Assembly (NCBI GenBank): GCA_903893085.1
Contig: CAITKS010000113.1
Span: 1 to 11,945 of the forward strand
Direction: 5' to 3'
Source of the DNA: an uncultured Actinomycetes bacterium
Lineage (GTDB): Bacteria > Actinomycetota > Actinomycetes > Nanopelagicales > Nanopelagicaceae
Length of the DNA stretch: 11,945 nucleotides
Shown: positions 1 through 7,018 of the stretch, piece after piece
How positions within the stretch are numbered: the first letter of the stretch is position 1
How the letters are laid out: every line of letters starts with the position of its first letter
Notes under the pieces: generated by a model
The model's database searches: none
What the model was told of the DNA's origin: nothing
What the model saw: the letters and a program-made list of their open reading frames with translations, nothing else
Program-made: the position numbers and the translations under genes

Positions 1-1
1 C

Positions 2-220
2 AGAGATCAAGCCGGTCGCCAACGTCGTTATTTCATATCAATGATGATCCGCACCGCTTGTTTTCTTCTGACCGTTATTCTCCCAAGTCCTTGGCGTTGG
101 TTTGCCCTATTGGGCGCCGTGACCTTGCCGTACTTTGCCGTCGTAATTGCAAATGCGGGGCGCGAAAGCTTTGCTCCCGGTGATGGACTGCTTCGCGATA
201 AATCAAAATCTCTGGAATAG
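2..220 (+). CDS. DUF3099-type small membrane protein, C-terminal part (5' end outside window)
   Basis: An open frame enters from the left edge and ends at TAG 218-220, giving 72 residues without a start in the window. The fragment has a basic stretch (RRYFISMMIRTACF), then two hydrophobic segments at roughly fragment residues 17-30 and 33-52 around a PSPWRW turn, and ends in a polar tail. The pattern R-R-Y-x3-M, a Trp-rich turn, then LPYFAVVIANAGRE matches my memory of the actinobacterial DUF3099 family of small two-helix membrane proteins, whose function is unknown. Members often sit next to SURF1 genes, as here, where SURF1 starts 34 bp downstream on the same strand. The antisense frame over this stretch (28-237) has no family resemblance and is a shadow. 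The family call is from motif memory; a profile search would settle it. Confidence 0.68.
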   Translation, partial: RDQAGRQRRYFISMMIRTACFLLTVILPSPWRWFALLGAVTLPYFAVVIANAGRESFAPGDGLLRDKSKSLE

Positions 221-242
221 CTAAGCAAGATTTTCATATCGC

Positions 243-248
243 TAGACT
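243..248 (+). promoter_or_regulatory. Candidate -10 element for a leaderless SURF1 transcript
   Basis: TAGACT fits the actinobacterial TANNNT -10 pattern and ends exactly six bases before the GTG start at 255, so transcription would begin at or next to the start codon. No Shine-Dalgarno sequence is present in the 34-bp gap, which agrees with leaderless translation. I see no convincing -35 hexamer. The short motif alone could occur by chance. Confidence 0.4.
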
Positions 249-254
249 CGTCCA

Positions 255-980
255 GTGGCTAATCAAATAAAAAGTAGAGAACCTCAAGCACTTTTAAAGT
301 CTCTCGTCGCACTGCTTTTAATCGTTGGATGCTTTTGGGCGAGTCAATGGCAATTCCAAAGAGGAATAGATCGCCACCAGCGCAATTCAAATATTGAATC
401 AGCGCTTGCTAAGCCCACGCTCGAACTTGAAAAAATATCTTCAAATTATGAATCAATCGAGTGGCGCACCGTAACTGCGTCAGGAGAACTTGATGACGCC
501 AATCAAATTCTTTTAAAGAATAGATACTTCGAAGGCGTTTATGGATATGAAGTTTTAACTAGATTCAAATTAGATGACGGTCGAAATCTTTGGCTAGATC
601 GTGGATGGGTCAAGGCTGGCAAAGATGCCAAGACGGCACCTGTCATCACTCCGATACCCGATGGACAGATATCAATCTCGGCAAGATTGCGCTTGGATCG
701 ATCACTTCCACAAGGAGCGTTCTTTGCTCTGCCTGCAACTGGCGCGGGAATGATTTCAAAGCTAAACGCACAATCAGGTTTAGATAGCGAAGGGTTTTAT
801 CTAGACCTAATAGATGGTTCAAGCCCGCAACTTAAACCAGCAGTTCCCGCTCAGGTGCCAGAGTTAAGTGATGGTCCTCATTTAGCATATGCCTTGCAGT
901 GGATTTTTTTCGCAGGATTGATTGGTTACGGAAGAATTTTAATTCGACGCGGTCAAATCTTGACGAGCAAAGAGCTCTGA
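255..980 (+). CDS. surf1: SURF1 family cytochrome c oxidase assembly protein
   Basis: This 241-residue protein has the SURF1 layout: a membrane helix near each end (about 13-31 and 211-230) with a soluble outer domain between. Family landmarks are WQFQRG at 32-37 just after helix 1, LWLDRGWV at 112-119 (the usual NRGWV motif), and GPHLAYALQW at 207-216 leading into helix 2. SURF1 proteins assist insertion of heme a into subunit I of aa3-type cytochrome c oxidase; CtaA, which makes heme A, is encoded at the other end of this window. The GTG start is chosen because the stop of the preceding gene is 34 bp upstream, a -10-like TAGACT lies six bases before it, and helix 1 begins at the usual distance. 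Its last 42 bp overlap the end of the ABC exporter gene on the other strand. Confidence 0.9.
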   Translation: MANQIKSREPQALLKSLVALLLIVGCFWASQWQFQRGIDRHQRNSNIESALAKPTLELEKISSNYESIEWRTVTASGELDDANQILLKNRYFEGVYGYEVLTRFKLDDGRNLWLDRGWVKAGKDAKTAPVITPIPDGQISISARLRLDRSLPQGAFFALPATGAGMISKLNAQSGLDSEGFYLDLIDGSSPQLKPAVPAQVPELSDGPHLAYALQWIFFAGLIGYGRILIRRGQILTSKEL

Positions 981-2807
981 ATAAAGCCCACCGGCTTGCA
1001 CTAAATCATCGTGTGTTCCGCGTTCACGGATCAATCCATTTTCTAATACCAAAATCTGATCAGCATTCATAACCGTGCTCAGGCGGTGCGCGATCACGAT
1101 ACTTGTTCGCCCACTTAGCGCTTGCGCTAGCGCCTTCTGCACTAACTCTTCATTCTCTGAATCTAAGTGAGCTGTCGCTTCATCTAAAATTACGATGCTT
1201 GGTGATTTCAAAAGCAATCGAGCGATTGCAAGACGTTGCTTTTCACCGCCTGATAAACGATGTCCGCGCTCTCCCACCATAGTTTCAAGACCATTCGGTA
1301 ATGAATTTACGAGCTCCCAAATCTGAGCGGATTCGCATGCCTTCTTCATTTCATCGAAAGTTGCATCATTTTTGGCGTAGCGAAGATTTGCAGTGATCGT
1401 GTCATGAAATAAATGAGAATCCTGCATAACTACGCCAATACTGCTTCGAAGAGAATCAACGCTGAGTTGGCGTATATCGATCCCGTCGATTTTTATAGCA
1501 CCCGAAGAAACATCGTATAGGCGAGGCAATAGCGCACTGATTGTTGTCTTGCCCGCACCTGACGGTCCCACAAGTGCAGTCACCGTTCCCGCAGCTGCTG
1601 TAAAACTAATCCCTTTTAATATCTCTTCGCTCTCTTTTATTTCAGGAAGTGATGCGGATTCTAAAGATGCCAATGAAATCTGTTGGGCGCTCGGGTAGGT
1701 GAATCGAACCTCGTCAAAGGAAATCTGCGGTGTACGAGATTTCAGAACCACTGGATTGGCGGCCTCTTTAACCATTGGTTCCAGATCTAGAACCTCAAAA
1801 ACTCGTTCAAAAGATACAAGTGCACCCATAACATCCACGCGCACTGTCGCTAGGGAAACGAGTGGGCCATAGAGCCGAGCCAATAAAGTTGTGATTGCGA
1901 TCAAACTGCCAACTGTGATTGACCCGTCTATCGCGAGGTGTCCACCAATTCCGTATGCAATTGCAGTTGCTAGCGCCGCAATACTTATAAGAGCAATAAA
2001 AAAGAAAGTATTTAACATCGCCATTGAAATACCAATATCAGCAACTCTGCGGGCTTTCTTTTTAAACACCGCAGATTCCTGATCCATATTGCCGTACAGC
2101 TTCACCAGCAGCGCACCGGATACATTAAATCGCTCTGTCATCGTTGAGGACATTTCCGCATTTAATTCATATGAATCGCGGGTGTAGCCCTGCAAACGAC
2201 CACCAATCCATTTGGTAGGCGCCAGAAAAACCGGAAGTAACAGAAGCGAGGCAACCGTAATCTGCCAGCTAAGGGCCAACATCGTTCCAACTACAAGAAT
2301 TAGCGTCAATACGTTGCTGATGATTCCGGAAAATGTTGATGTGAATGCGCGCTGTGCACCGATAACATCGGAATTGATGCGAGAGATTAACGCTCCCGTT
2401 TGAGTACGAGTGAAGAAGGCTATCGATTGTTCTTGAACATGGCGAAAGACTTGAGATCGCAAGTCATAAATGAGACCTTCGCCGATTTTCGATGAAATCC
2501 AACGCACCACAATATTTACCGCTGCCGTCAAAATCGCAAGAACCGCAACCGCAATAGCCATAGTGGTAACGAGCGCACGATCCTTTGGGATCACACCCTT
2601 GTCTATTAACTCTCGCAGCAAAAGTGGAGTGGCTATAGTTAAAAAAGCATCTGCTATCAGGCAGAAGAGAAAAAGTACGAAAGTAGATTTATATGGGATT
2701 GCATAAGCAAAGATGCGTTTCAATGTACCTGGCTTAAGCTTTGCGCTCTTTACAGATTGATCTGAACTCAAAGTTCGAAGCGCCATCCAGCCCGCATGCA
2801 TGGACAC
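939..2807 (-). CDS. Half-size ABC exporter (fused membrane and ATPase domains)
   Basis: This 622-residue protein has the fused order of a type IV (MsbA/Sav1866-like) exporter half: a six-helix membrane domain at about 40-325 and a nucleotide-binding domain at about 361-612. Visible motifs are the A-loop Tyr371, Walker A GPSGAGKTT at 414-422, Q-loop Gln462, signature LSGGEKQR at 518-525, Walker B IVILDEAT at 538-545 and switch His574. All catalytic residues are intact, so it should act as a homodimer or with a partner in the inner membrane. About 17 extra residues, including SLASLES, lie between the A-loop and Walker A; I recall this insert from actinobacterial exporters. The GTG start has GGAG six bases upstream, but ATG at codon 3 is possible. 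It is last in the suf transcription unit, 25 bp after sufT. The substrate cannot be read from sequence. Confidence 0.92.
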   Translation of the reverse strand: MSMHAGWMALRTLSSDQSVKSAKLKPGTLKRIFAYAIPYKSTFVLFLFCLIADAFLTIATPLLLRELIDKGVIPKDRALVTTMAIAVAVLAILTAAVNIVVRWISSKIGEGLIYDLRSQVFRHVQEQSIAFFTRTQTGALISRINSDVIGAQRAFTSTFSGIISNVLTLILVVGTMLALSWQITVASLLLLPVFLAPTKWIGGRLQGYTRDSYELNAEMSSTMTERFNVSGALLVKLYGNMDQESAVFKKKARRVADIGISMAMLNTFFFIALISIAALATAIAYGIGGHLAIDGSITVGSLIAITTLLARLYGPLVSLATVRVDVMGALVSFERVFEVLDLEPMVKEAANPVVLKSRTPQISFDEVRFTYPSAQQISLASLESASLPEIKESEEILKGISFTAAAGTVTALVGPSGAGKTTISALLPRLYDVSSGAIKIDGIDIRQLSVDSLRSSIGVVMQDSHLFHDTITANLRYAKNDATFDEMKKACESAQIWELVNSLPNGLETMVGERGHRLSGGEKQRLAIARLLLKSPSIVILDEATAHLDSENEELVQKALAQALSGRTSIVIAHRLSTVMNADQILVLENGLIRERGTHDDLVQAGGLYSELFARQDLTASN

Positions 2808-2832
2808 TTGGAGCTCCGATCAATAGAAGAAT

Positions 2833-3144
2833 TTAAACTGTAAAACCTAGCGCGCGAAGTTGTTCGCGACCATCATCAGAGATCTTATCTGGACCCCAAG
2901 GTGGCATCCATACCCAGTTAATTTTCACATCAGAAGTTAAAGGAGCTAACGCCTGTCTGGTTTGATCCTCAATAACATCTTGCAGAGGACACGCAGCCGA
3001 GGTCAAAGTCATATTCAAGACAGCGATGTTGTTTTCATCGACCATAACATCGTAAATTAAACCGAGGTCTACGACATTTATGCCGAGCTCTGGATCAACT
3101 ACATCCTTCATTGCCTCTGTTACATCATCGACCGCTGCGACCAT
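2833..3144 (-). CDS. sufT: SufT, MIP18/DUF59-type Fe-S cluster assembly factor
   Basis: This 103-residue protein is a single DUF59 (MIP18-like) domain. Motifs are DPELGINVVDLGLIY at 17-31, the conserved TSAACPL with Cys52, and WMPPWGPDKIS near 79-89, where the PPW motif is typical of SufT and related proteins. SufT proteins help mature or deliver Fe-S clusters to client proteins; the exact step is not settled. It follows sufU by 21 bp, and the ATG is preceded by a strong GGAGAGAGG ribosome site seven bases upstream, one of the best in the operon. This suggests independent translation initiation rather than coupling. PaaD-type phenylacetate proteins share the domain, but the suf context, short length and lack of a zinc-finger tail favour SufT. 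Confidence 0.9.
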   Translation of the reverse strand: MVAAVDDVTEAMKDVVDPELGINVVDLGLIYDVMVDENNIAVLNMTLTSAACPLQDVIEDQTRQALAPLTSDVKINWVWMPPWGPDKISDDGREQLRALGFTV

Positions 3145-3165
3145 TTTTAAACCTCTCTCCGTTAA

Positions 3166-3615
3166 TTATTCTAGTTCAGATTTTGCCTGGGCTTGAACAC
3201 TGGCATCTTTAAAGGCCATCCAACCCAAGAGTGCGCATTTGATACGCGCTGGATACTTTGAAACACCTGCCAGCGCTATCGCATCCTCAAGGATAGATTC
3301 GTCACCACTGATGGTCCCCTTGCTCTGCATCAGAGCAACAAAATTCTCATGAATCGCATACGCCTCAGTTATTGTCTTACCAAGTAAGAGATCAGTGAGA
3401 ATAGAAACGCTAGCCTGCGAGATCGAACATCCGACGCCATCCCAAGTTATGTTGGTAATCACTTGGTCTTTTATAGTTAAATTCAGGTCAATCTCATCGC
3501 CACATGATGGATTTACATGGTGAACTTGGGCATCAAAAGTTGCAGCCAATTTCTTGTTTTGGGGTCTCTTGTAGTGATCCAAGATGACTTCTTGATAAAG
3601 GTTGTCTAACTCCAT
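3166..3615 (-). CDS. sufU: SufU, zinc-dependent sulfurtransferase partner of SufS
   Basis: This 149-residue protein is of SufU length. The four zinc-site residues are in place: NPSCGD with Cys38 and Asp40, GVGCSIS with Cys63, and IKCALLGW with Cys127. In characterised SufU proteins one of these cysteines accepts the persulfide from SufS by ligand exchange and passes sulfur to SufBCD, replacing SufE. The segment between Cys63 and Cys127 is longer than in IscU/NifU scaffold proteins, and the conserved His next to the last Cys of IscU is absent (Lys126 here), so SufU is the better call. Its ATG overlaps the sufS stop (TAATG, one base shared) and has no obvious Shine-Dalgarno sequence, so it is probably translated by coupling to sufS. 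Confidence 0.95.
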   Translation of the reverse strand: MELDNLYQEVILDHYKRPQNKKLAATFDAQVHHVNPSCGDEIDLNLTIKDQVITNITWDGVGCSISQASVSILTDLLLGKTITEAYAIHENFVALMQSKGTISGDESILEDAIALAGVSKYPARIKCALLGWMAFKDASVQAQAKSELE

Positions 3616-4859
3616 TATGCAAAGTATTTCTGTGCATTAATTGTTGCAGCTACCAAAGAATCAATATCTGCTTGATCGTTATATAAATACAAAGACGCCC
3701 TAGTTGTTGCCGGCACACCCATTTTGCGGGTCAGTGGCCAAGCGCAGTGGTGACCCGTACGAACTGCGATTCCTGCACTATCTAAATACTGACCTAGGTC
3801 ATGAGGATGTATTTCCCCCAACGTAAATGCAATTGCACTGCCACGAAGATGCGTGTCCGTTGGACCAACTATGCGCAATTGATCTATCTCTTGCAATTTA
3901 CCCAAGGTGTATCTGGTTAAAGCAACTTCGTGTTTGTAGATATTTTCCATACCGATATTGCTCAAATAATTCAGGGCAGCACCTAGCCCAACTATCTGCG
4001 CCATATTTGGTACACCTGCTTCAAATTTGCGTGGTGCTGGGGCCCATGTTGCATCGGTCATTGTCACGGTTTCAATCATCGAACCACCAAATAAGAATGG
4101 TGGGAGATCAGCCAGTAAATCAGATCGACCCCAAAGAACTCCGACTCCTGTTGGACCAACTGTTTTGTGGCCGGAAAAAACCAGGAAATCTATATCAAGT
4201 TCTCTTACATTTACCGGCATATGTGGAACTGATTGGCATGCATCGAGAATCAATATTGCCCCGACTTCATGGGCACGCTTAACTAAGTCCGTCAATGGAT
4301 TAACAGTTCCAAGAACGTTTGATTGATGCGTTATTGCGACAACTTTTGTGCGATCTGTAATAACGCTAGTGATATTTGATAGATCTAAACGTCCAGATGG
4401 GTCTACTTCAAACCATTTCAAAACTGCACCAGTACGTTTTGCAAGTTGTTGCCAAGGAATCAGGTTTGCGTGATGTTCCATCTCGGTGACCACGATCTCG
4501 TCACCTGCCTTAATTTGGAAGCGATTGCCTGAAGATGCGCTGCCGATCGAATACGCCAATAAATTTAGCGCCTCCGTTGAACTCTTTGTAAAAACTATCT
4601 CTTCAGTAGCCCCGCCTAAGAATTTCGCGACTATTTCACGAGCGCTCTCGATTGCGTCTGTTGCTTCCTCGGCCAACTGATGCGCACCGCGATGTGCTGC
4701 GGCATTGTGGTTTCGGTAAAAATTAGATTCGGCATCGATCACAGAATTTGGCTTCTGACTTGTGGCCCCGCTATCGAGATAGACCAACTTTTTGCCACCA
4801 CGAATAGTCCGATCAAAAATCGGAAAATCTTTACGGATGACGCCAGGGTCTAAAGTCAT
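3615..4859 (-). CDS. sufS: SufS, group II cysteine desulfurase
   Basis: This 414-residue PLP enzyme (fold type I, class V aminotransferase family) converts cysteine to alanine and leaves a persulfide on its active cysteine. The full frame is intact: LVYLDSGATSQKP at 25-37, TEALNLLAY at 95-103, EMEHHANLIPW at 126-136, cofactor Asp206 in LILDACQS, Schiff-base Lys232 in FSGHKTVGPTG, and catalytic Cys372 in RTGHHCAWPL. The short segment around Cys372 marks SufS (group II) rather than IscS/NifS. The ATG lies five bases after the sufC stop. No good Shine-Dalgarno sequence precedes it, so it likely depends on ribosomes finishing sufC. It passes sulfur to SufU, encoded next with a one-base overlap. 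Confidence 0.97.
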   Translation of the reverse strand: MTLDPGVIRKDFPIFDRTIRGGKKLVYLDSGATSQKPNSVIDAESNFYRNHNAAAHRGAHQLAEEATDAIESAREIVAKFLGGATEEIVFTKSSTEALNLLAYSIGSASSGNRFQIKAGDEIVVTEMEHHANLIPWQQLAKRTGAVLKWFEVDPSGRLDLSNITSVITDRTKVVAITHQSNVLGTVNPLTDLVKRAHEVGAILILDACQSVPHMPVNVRELDIDFLVFSGHKTVGPTGVGVLWGRSDLLADLPPFLFGGSMIETVTMTDATWAPAPRKFEAGVPNMAQIVGLGAALNYLSNIGMENIYKHEVALTRYTLGKLQEIDQLRIVGPTDTHLRGSAIAFTLGEIHPHDLGQYLDSAGIAVRTGHHCAWPLTRKMGVPATTRASLYLYNDQADIDSLVAATINAQKYFA

Positions 4860-4864
4860 AAGGT

Positions 4865-5617
4865 TTACGCGCTTACGTACTCCGCATACCCATTCGCTTC
4901 TAACTTATCTGCAAGCTCAGGTCCACCTTCTTCAACAATTTTGCCATTTGCAAATACGTGAACGAAATCCGGTTGGATGTAACGCAAAATACGTGTGTAA
5001 TGCGTAATCAAAAGAACACCGATGTTTTCTGTGGCTTTCGCACGATTGACACCCTCAGAGACAATTCGTAGCGCATCAACATCGAGCCCTGAATCTGTTT
5101 CATCAAGTATTGCAATCTTTGGCTTAAGCAATTCCAATTGCATAATTTCGTGACGCTTCTTTTCACCGCCAGAGAATCCTTCATTGACATTGCGTTGGGC
5201 AAATGATGGGTCCATGTTAAGTGCTTCCATAGCTGATTTAACTTCGCCGACCCAAGTACGTAGTTTTGGTGCTTCGCCACGCAAAGCAGTTACTGCCGTG
5301 CGCAAGAAATTAGATACAGATACTCCGGGAACTTCAACTGGATACTGCATCGCTAGGAACAAGCCAGCCTTGGCACGTTCATCGACAGTCATCTCAAGTA
5401 CATCTTGGCCATCAAGAGTGACTGTTCCGCCAGTGATGTTGTACTTAGGATGACCCGCGATTGAGTACGCAAGGGTTGATTTACCTGAACCATTTGGTCC
5501 CATGATTGCGTGAGTTTCTCCAGACTTGATCGTTAGATCAACACCTTTCAAAATTTCAACGGCACCATTTTCGGTATCGACTGAGACCTTAAGGCCGCGA
5601 ATTTCTAATGTACTCAT
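4865..5617 (-). CDS. sufC: SufC, ATPase of the SufBCD Fe-S scaffold
   Basis: This 250-residue soluble ABC-type ATPase binds SufB and SufD and drives the conformational change that assembles the cluster. Motifs (numbering from the ATG) are Walker A GPNGSGKST at 40-48, the SufC-type MQYPVEVPGV segment near 90-99, signature FSGGEKKRHEI at 148-158, Walker B IAILDETDSGLD at 168-179, and switch His206 in LLITHYTR. The ETDSGLD version of the D-loop region is typical of SufC. I chose ATG at 5617 over an in-frame TTG one codon earlier (5620), because GAGGA is then six bases from the start rather than three. It follows the Rieske gene by a short gap and precedes sufS by five bases. There is no membrane segment. 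Confidence 0.97.
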   Translation of the reverse strand: MSTLEIRGLKVSVDTENGAVEILKGVDLTIKSGETHAIMGPNGSGKSTLAYSIAGHPKYNITGGTVTLDGQDVLEMTVDERAKAGLFLAMQYPVEVPGVSVSNFLRTAVTALRGEAPKLRTWVGEVKSAMEALNMDPSFAQRNVNEGFSGGEKKRHEIMQLELLKPKIAILDETDSGLDVDALRIVSEGVNRAKATENIGVLLITHYTRILRYIQPDFVHVFANGKIVEEGGPELADKLEANGYAEYVSA

Positions 5618-5629
5618 CAACTTTCCTCG

Positions 5630-5926
5630 CTACGCATCTACCGTGACGGAGTCTCCGTCAACGATTACTGAATAAACTTTCACTGGAGCAACTGCTGGAG
5701 GCGTGAGCGCCTCCCCTGTACGTAAATCGAACTCGGCGCCATGCAACCAACATTCAATTTTAAAATCTGTAACGTCTCCTTCGGCCAGCGAGGCATCGGA
5801 ATGAGAACAAGTATCGTCAATAGCAAATACTTGATCCTGAACGCGAGTCACGCATATGGAACGACCGTTTTTCTCAAGTTTGACGGGTTTTCCTGGAGTT
5901 AGCGAAGCAAATGAAAGATCACTCAT
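5630..5926 (-). CDS. Rieske-type [2Fe-2S] ferredoxin within the suf operon
   Basis: This 98-residue protein is a lone Rieske domain of the NirD/dioxygenase-ferredoxin type. The cluster ligands are Cys40 and His42 in DTCSHSDASL, and Cys59 and His62 in ECWLHGAEF, the standard CxH...CxxH pair, so a [2Fe-2S] cluster should be bound. There is no membrane anchor or signal peptide, so it is cytoplasmic. Automated annotation often names such genes after phenylpropionate dioxygenase ferredoxin, but no oxygenase is nearby. Its place between sufD and sufC, seen in other actinobacteria as I recall, suggests an electron carrier serving cluster assembly; that role is an inference. The ATG directly follows the sufD stop (TAAATG, no gap), and no strong Shine-Dalgarno is seen, so translation is probably coupled. 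Confidence 0.93.
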   Translation of the reverse strand: MSDLSFASLTPGKPVKLEKNGRSICVTRVQDQVFAIDDTCSHSDASLAEGDVTDFKIECWLHGAEFDLRTGEALTPPAVAPVKVYSVIVDGDSVTVDA

Positions 5927-7018
5927 TTATGCGCCCGCCTTGGCGAGTTCATCATCGATACGATCCATCAATCTGGTTTGAATCTCTTCTTGACCAATCT
6001 CAGAGATGATTTCGTTGAAGAAGCCACGTACTACTAGACGTCGCGCATCAGCCAAATTGATTCCGCGAGACATTAAGTAGAAGAGTTGTTCATCATCAAA
6101 ACGCCCAGTTGTACTGGCATGTCCTGCCCCAACAATTTCACCAGTTTCAATTTCAAGGTTAGGAACTGAATCAGCGCGAGCTCCATCAGAGAGAAGCAGG
6201 TTGCGATTAAGTTCGTAAGTATCTGTACCTTCAGCTGCTGCGCGAATAAATACATCACCGATCCAGACAGTATGTGCCTGGTCTCCGGCTAGCGCCCCTT
6301 TGTAGTTAACGCGTGATTTAGCGTTGGGTACTTTGTGATCAACAAACATACGATGTTCGAAGAATTGTCCAGAAGTTGCGAAGTAAACCCCAAAGAGTTC
6401 ACAAGATGCGCCAGGACCAGCAAATTCAACGGTTGGTAATAAGCGAACTAGGGATCCGCCGATGGTTACGACAACTGATTTGAAGTTGGCATCGCGTTCA
6501 ACGATTGCGTGTTGGCGGCCCGCATGGACAGTCTTAGATGACCATTCTTGGAGTGATACCAAAGTCAGACTGGCACCTGCAGCGACATGAATTTCCATAT
6601 CTTCGGCTAAGTGCGTATCTCCTGTGTTTTCAATGATGACCGTTGCTCGTGCATGGTTCGCAACGTTTATCTGAACTCTTGCGAATTCTGCGCTAAGTAA
6701 ATCACCGGCTGTTCGTCCCAAAATAATTGGTTCGGCAACTTCGGTATTTGCGCTGATGGTTAATACGGCAACGTCTCTTGCTGCTTCACGGATTCGTCCA
6801 ACGATAGCGTCATCGCTTTCAGATAAAGCTGGTGCATCAGAGACAGATTTTAATTCAAATGAAACGCCTGTGGCTTTGGAGCCAGTAAGGGTAAGGGAAT
6901 GTCTATCGGCAACGACTGCGCTGCCATCATGCATTCCACCCAAGCGTTTGAGCGGTGTGAAGCGCCAAGCTTCTTCGCGCCCGGTAGGCGTTAGGTAATT
7001 GGTGGTAAGGGTTGTCAT
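5927..7018 (-). CDS. sufD: SufD, Fe-S scaffold subunit
   Basis: This 363-residue protein partners SufB in the SufB-SufC2-SufD scaffold. The N-terminus has TGREEAWRFTPLKRL at 12-26, typical of SufD. A central beta-helix rich in short repeating strands follows, then the shared SufB/SufD core: DGARADSVPNLEI at 278-290, GAGHAS with His300 (equivalent to the key E. coli SufD His360), and [12 protein letters not shown] at 309-320. The C-terminal helical part binds SufC. SufB has a parallel core with Cys and Glu, where SufD has His, which separates the two. The ATG shares one base with the sufB stop (TAATG); GGAAGG lies 12 bases upstream, a little far, so coupling is likely. The short size (E. coli SufD is over 400 residues) mainly reflects a trimmed N-terminal region. 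Confidence 0.95.
   Translation of the reverse strand: MTTLTTNYLTPTGREEAWRFTPLKRLGGMHDGSAVVADRHSLTLTGSKATGVSFELKSVSDAPALSESDDAIVGRIREAARDVAVLTISANTEVAEPIILGRTAGDLLSAEFARVQINVANHARATVIIENTGDTHLAEDMEIHVAAGASLTLVSLQEWSSKTVHAGRQHAIVERDANFKSVVVTIGGSLVRLLPTVEFAGPGASCELFGVYFATSGQFFEHRMFVDHKVPNAKSRVNYKGALAGDQAHTVWIGDVFIRAAAEGTDTYELNRNLLLSDGARADSVPNLEIETGEIVGAGHASTTGRFDDEQLFYLMSRGINLADARRLVVRGFFNEIISEIGQEEIQTRLMDRIDDELAKAGA

Noticed and set aside
28..237. 69-residue minus-strand frame at the left edge
   Set aside because: It lies antisense to the DUF3099-type gene, shows no family motif, and no ribosome site supports it.
984..997. Hairpin AAGCC-CACC-GGCTT as a terminator after SURF1
   Set aside because: The stem is only 5 bp, no T-run follows, and the bases code for the exporter C-terminus.
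3166..3615. IscU/NifU scaffold instead of SufU
   Set aside because: The Cys-Asp-Cys-Cys pattern, the long segment between Cys63 and Cys127, Lys at the IscU His position and the suf context all favour SufU.
3827..4282. 151-residue plus-strand frame inside sufS
   Set aside because: It is antisense to fully conserved sufS sequence, including the PLP lysine region, and has low-complexity shadow composition.
5618..5620. TTG as the sufC start
   Set aside because: It would sit only three bases from the GAGGA ribosome site; the next codon is ATG with six-base spacing.
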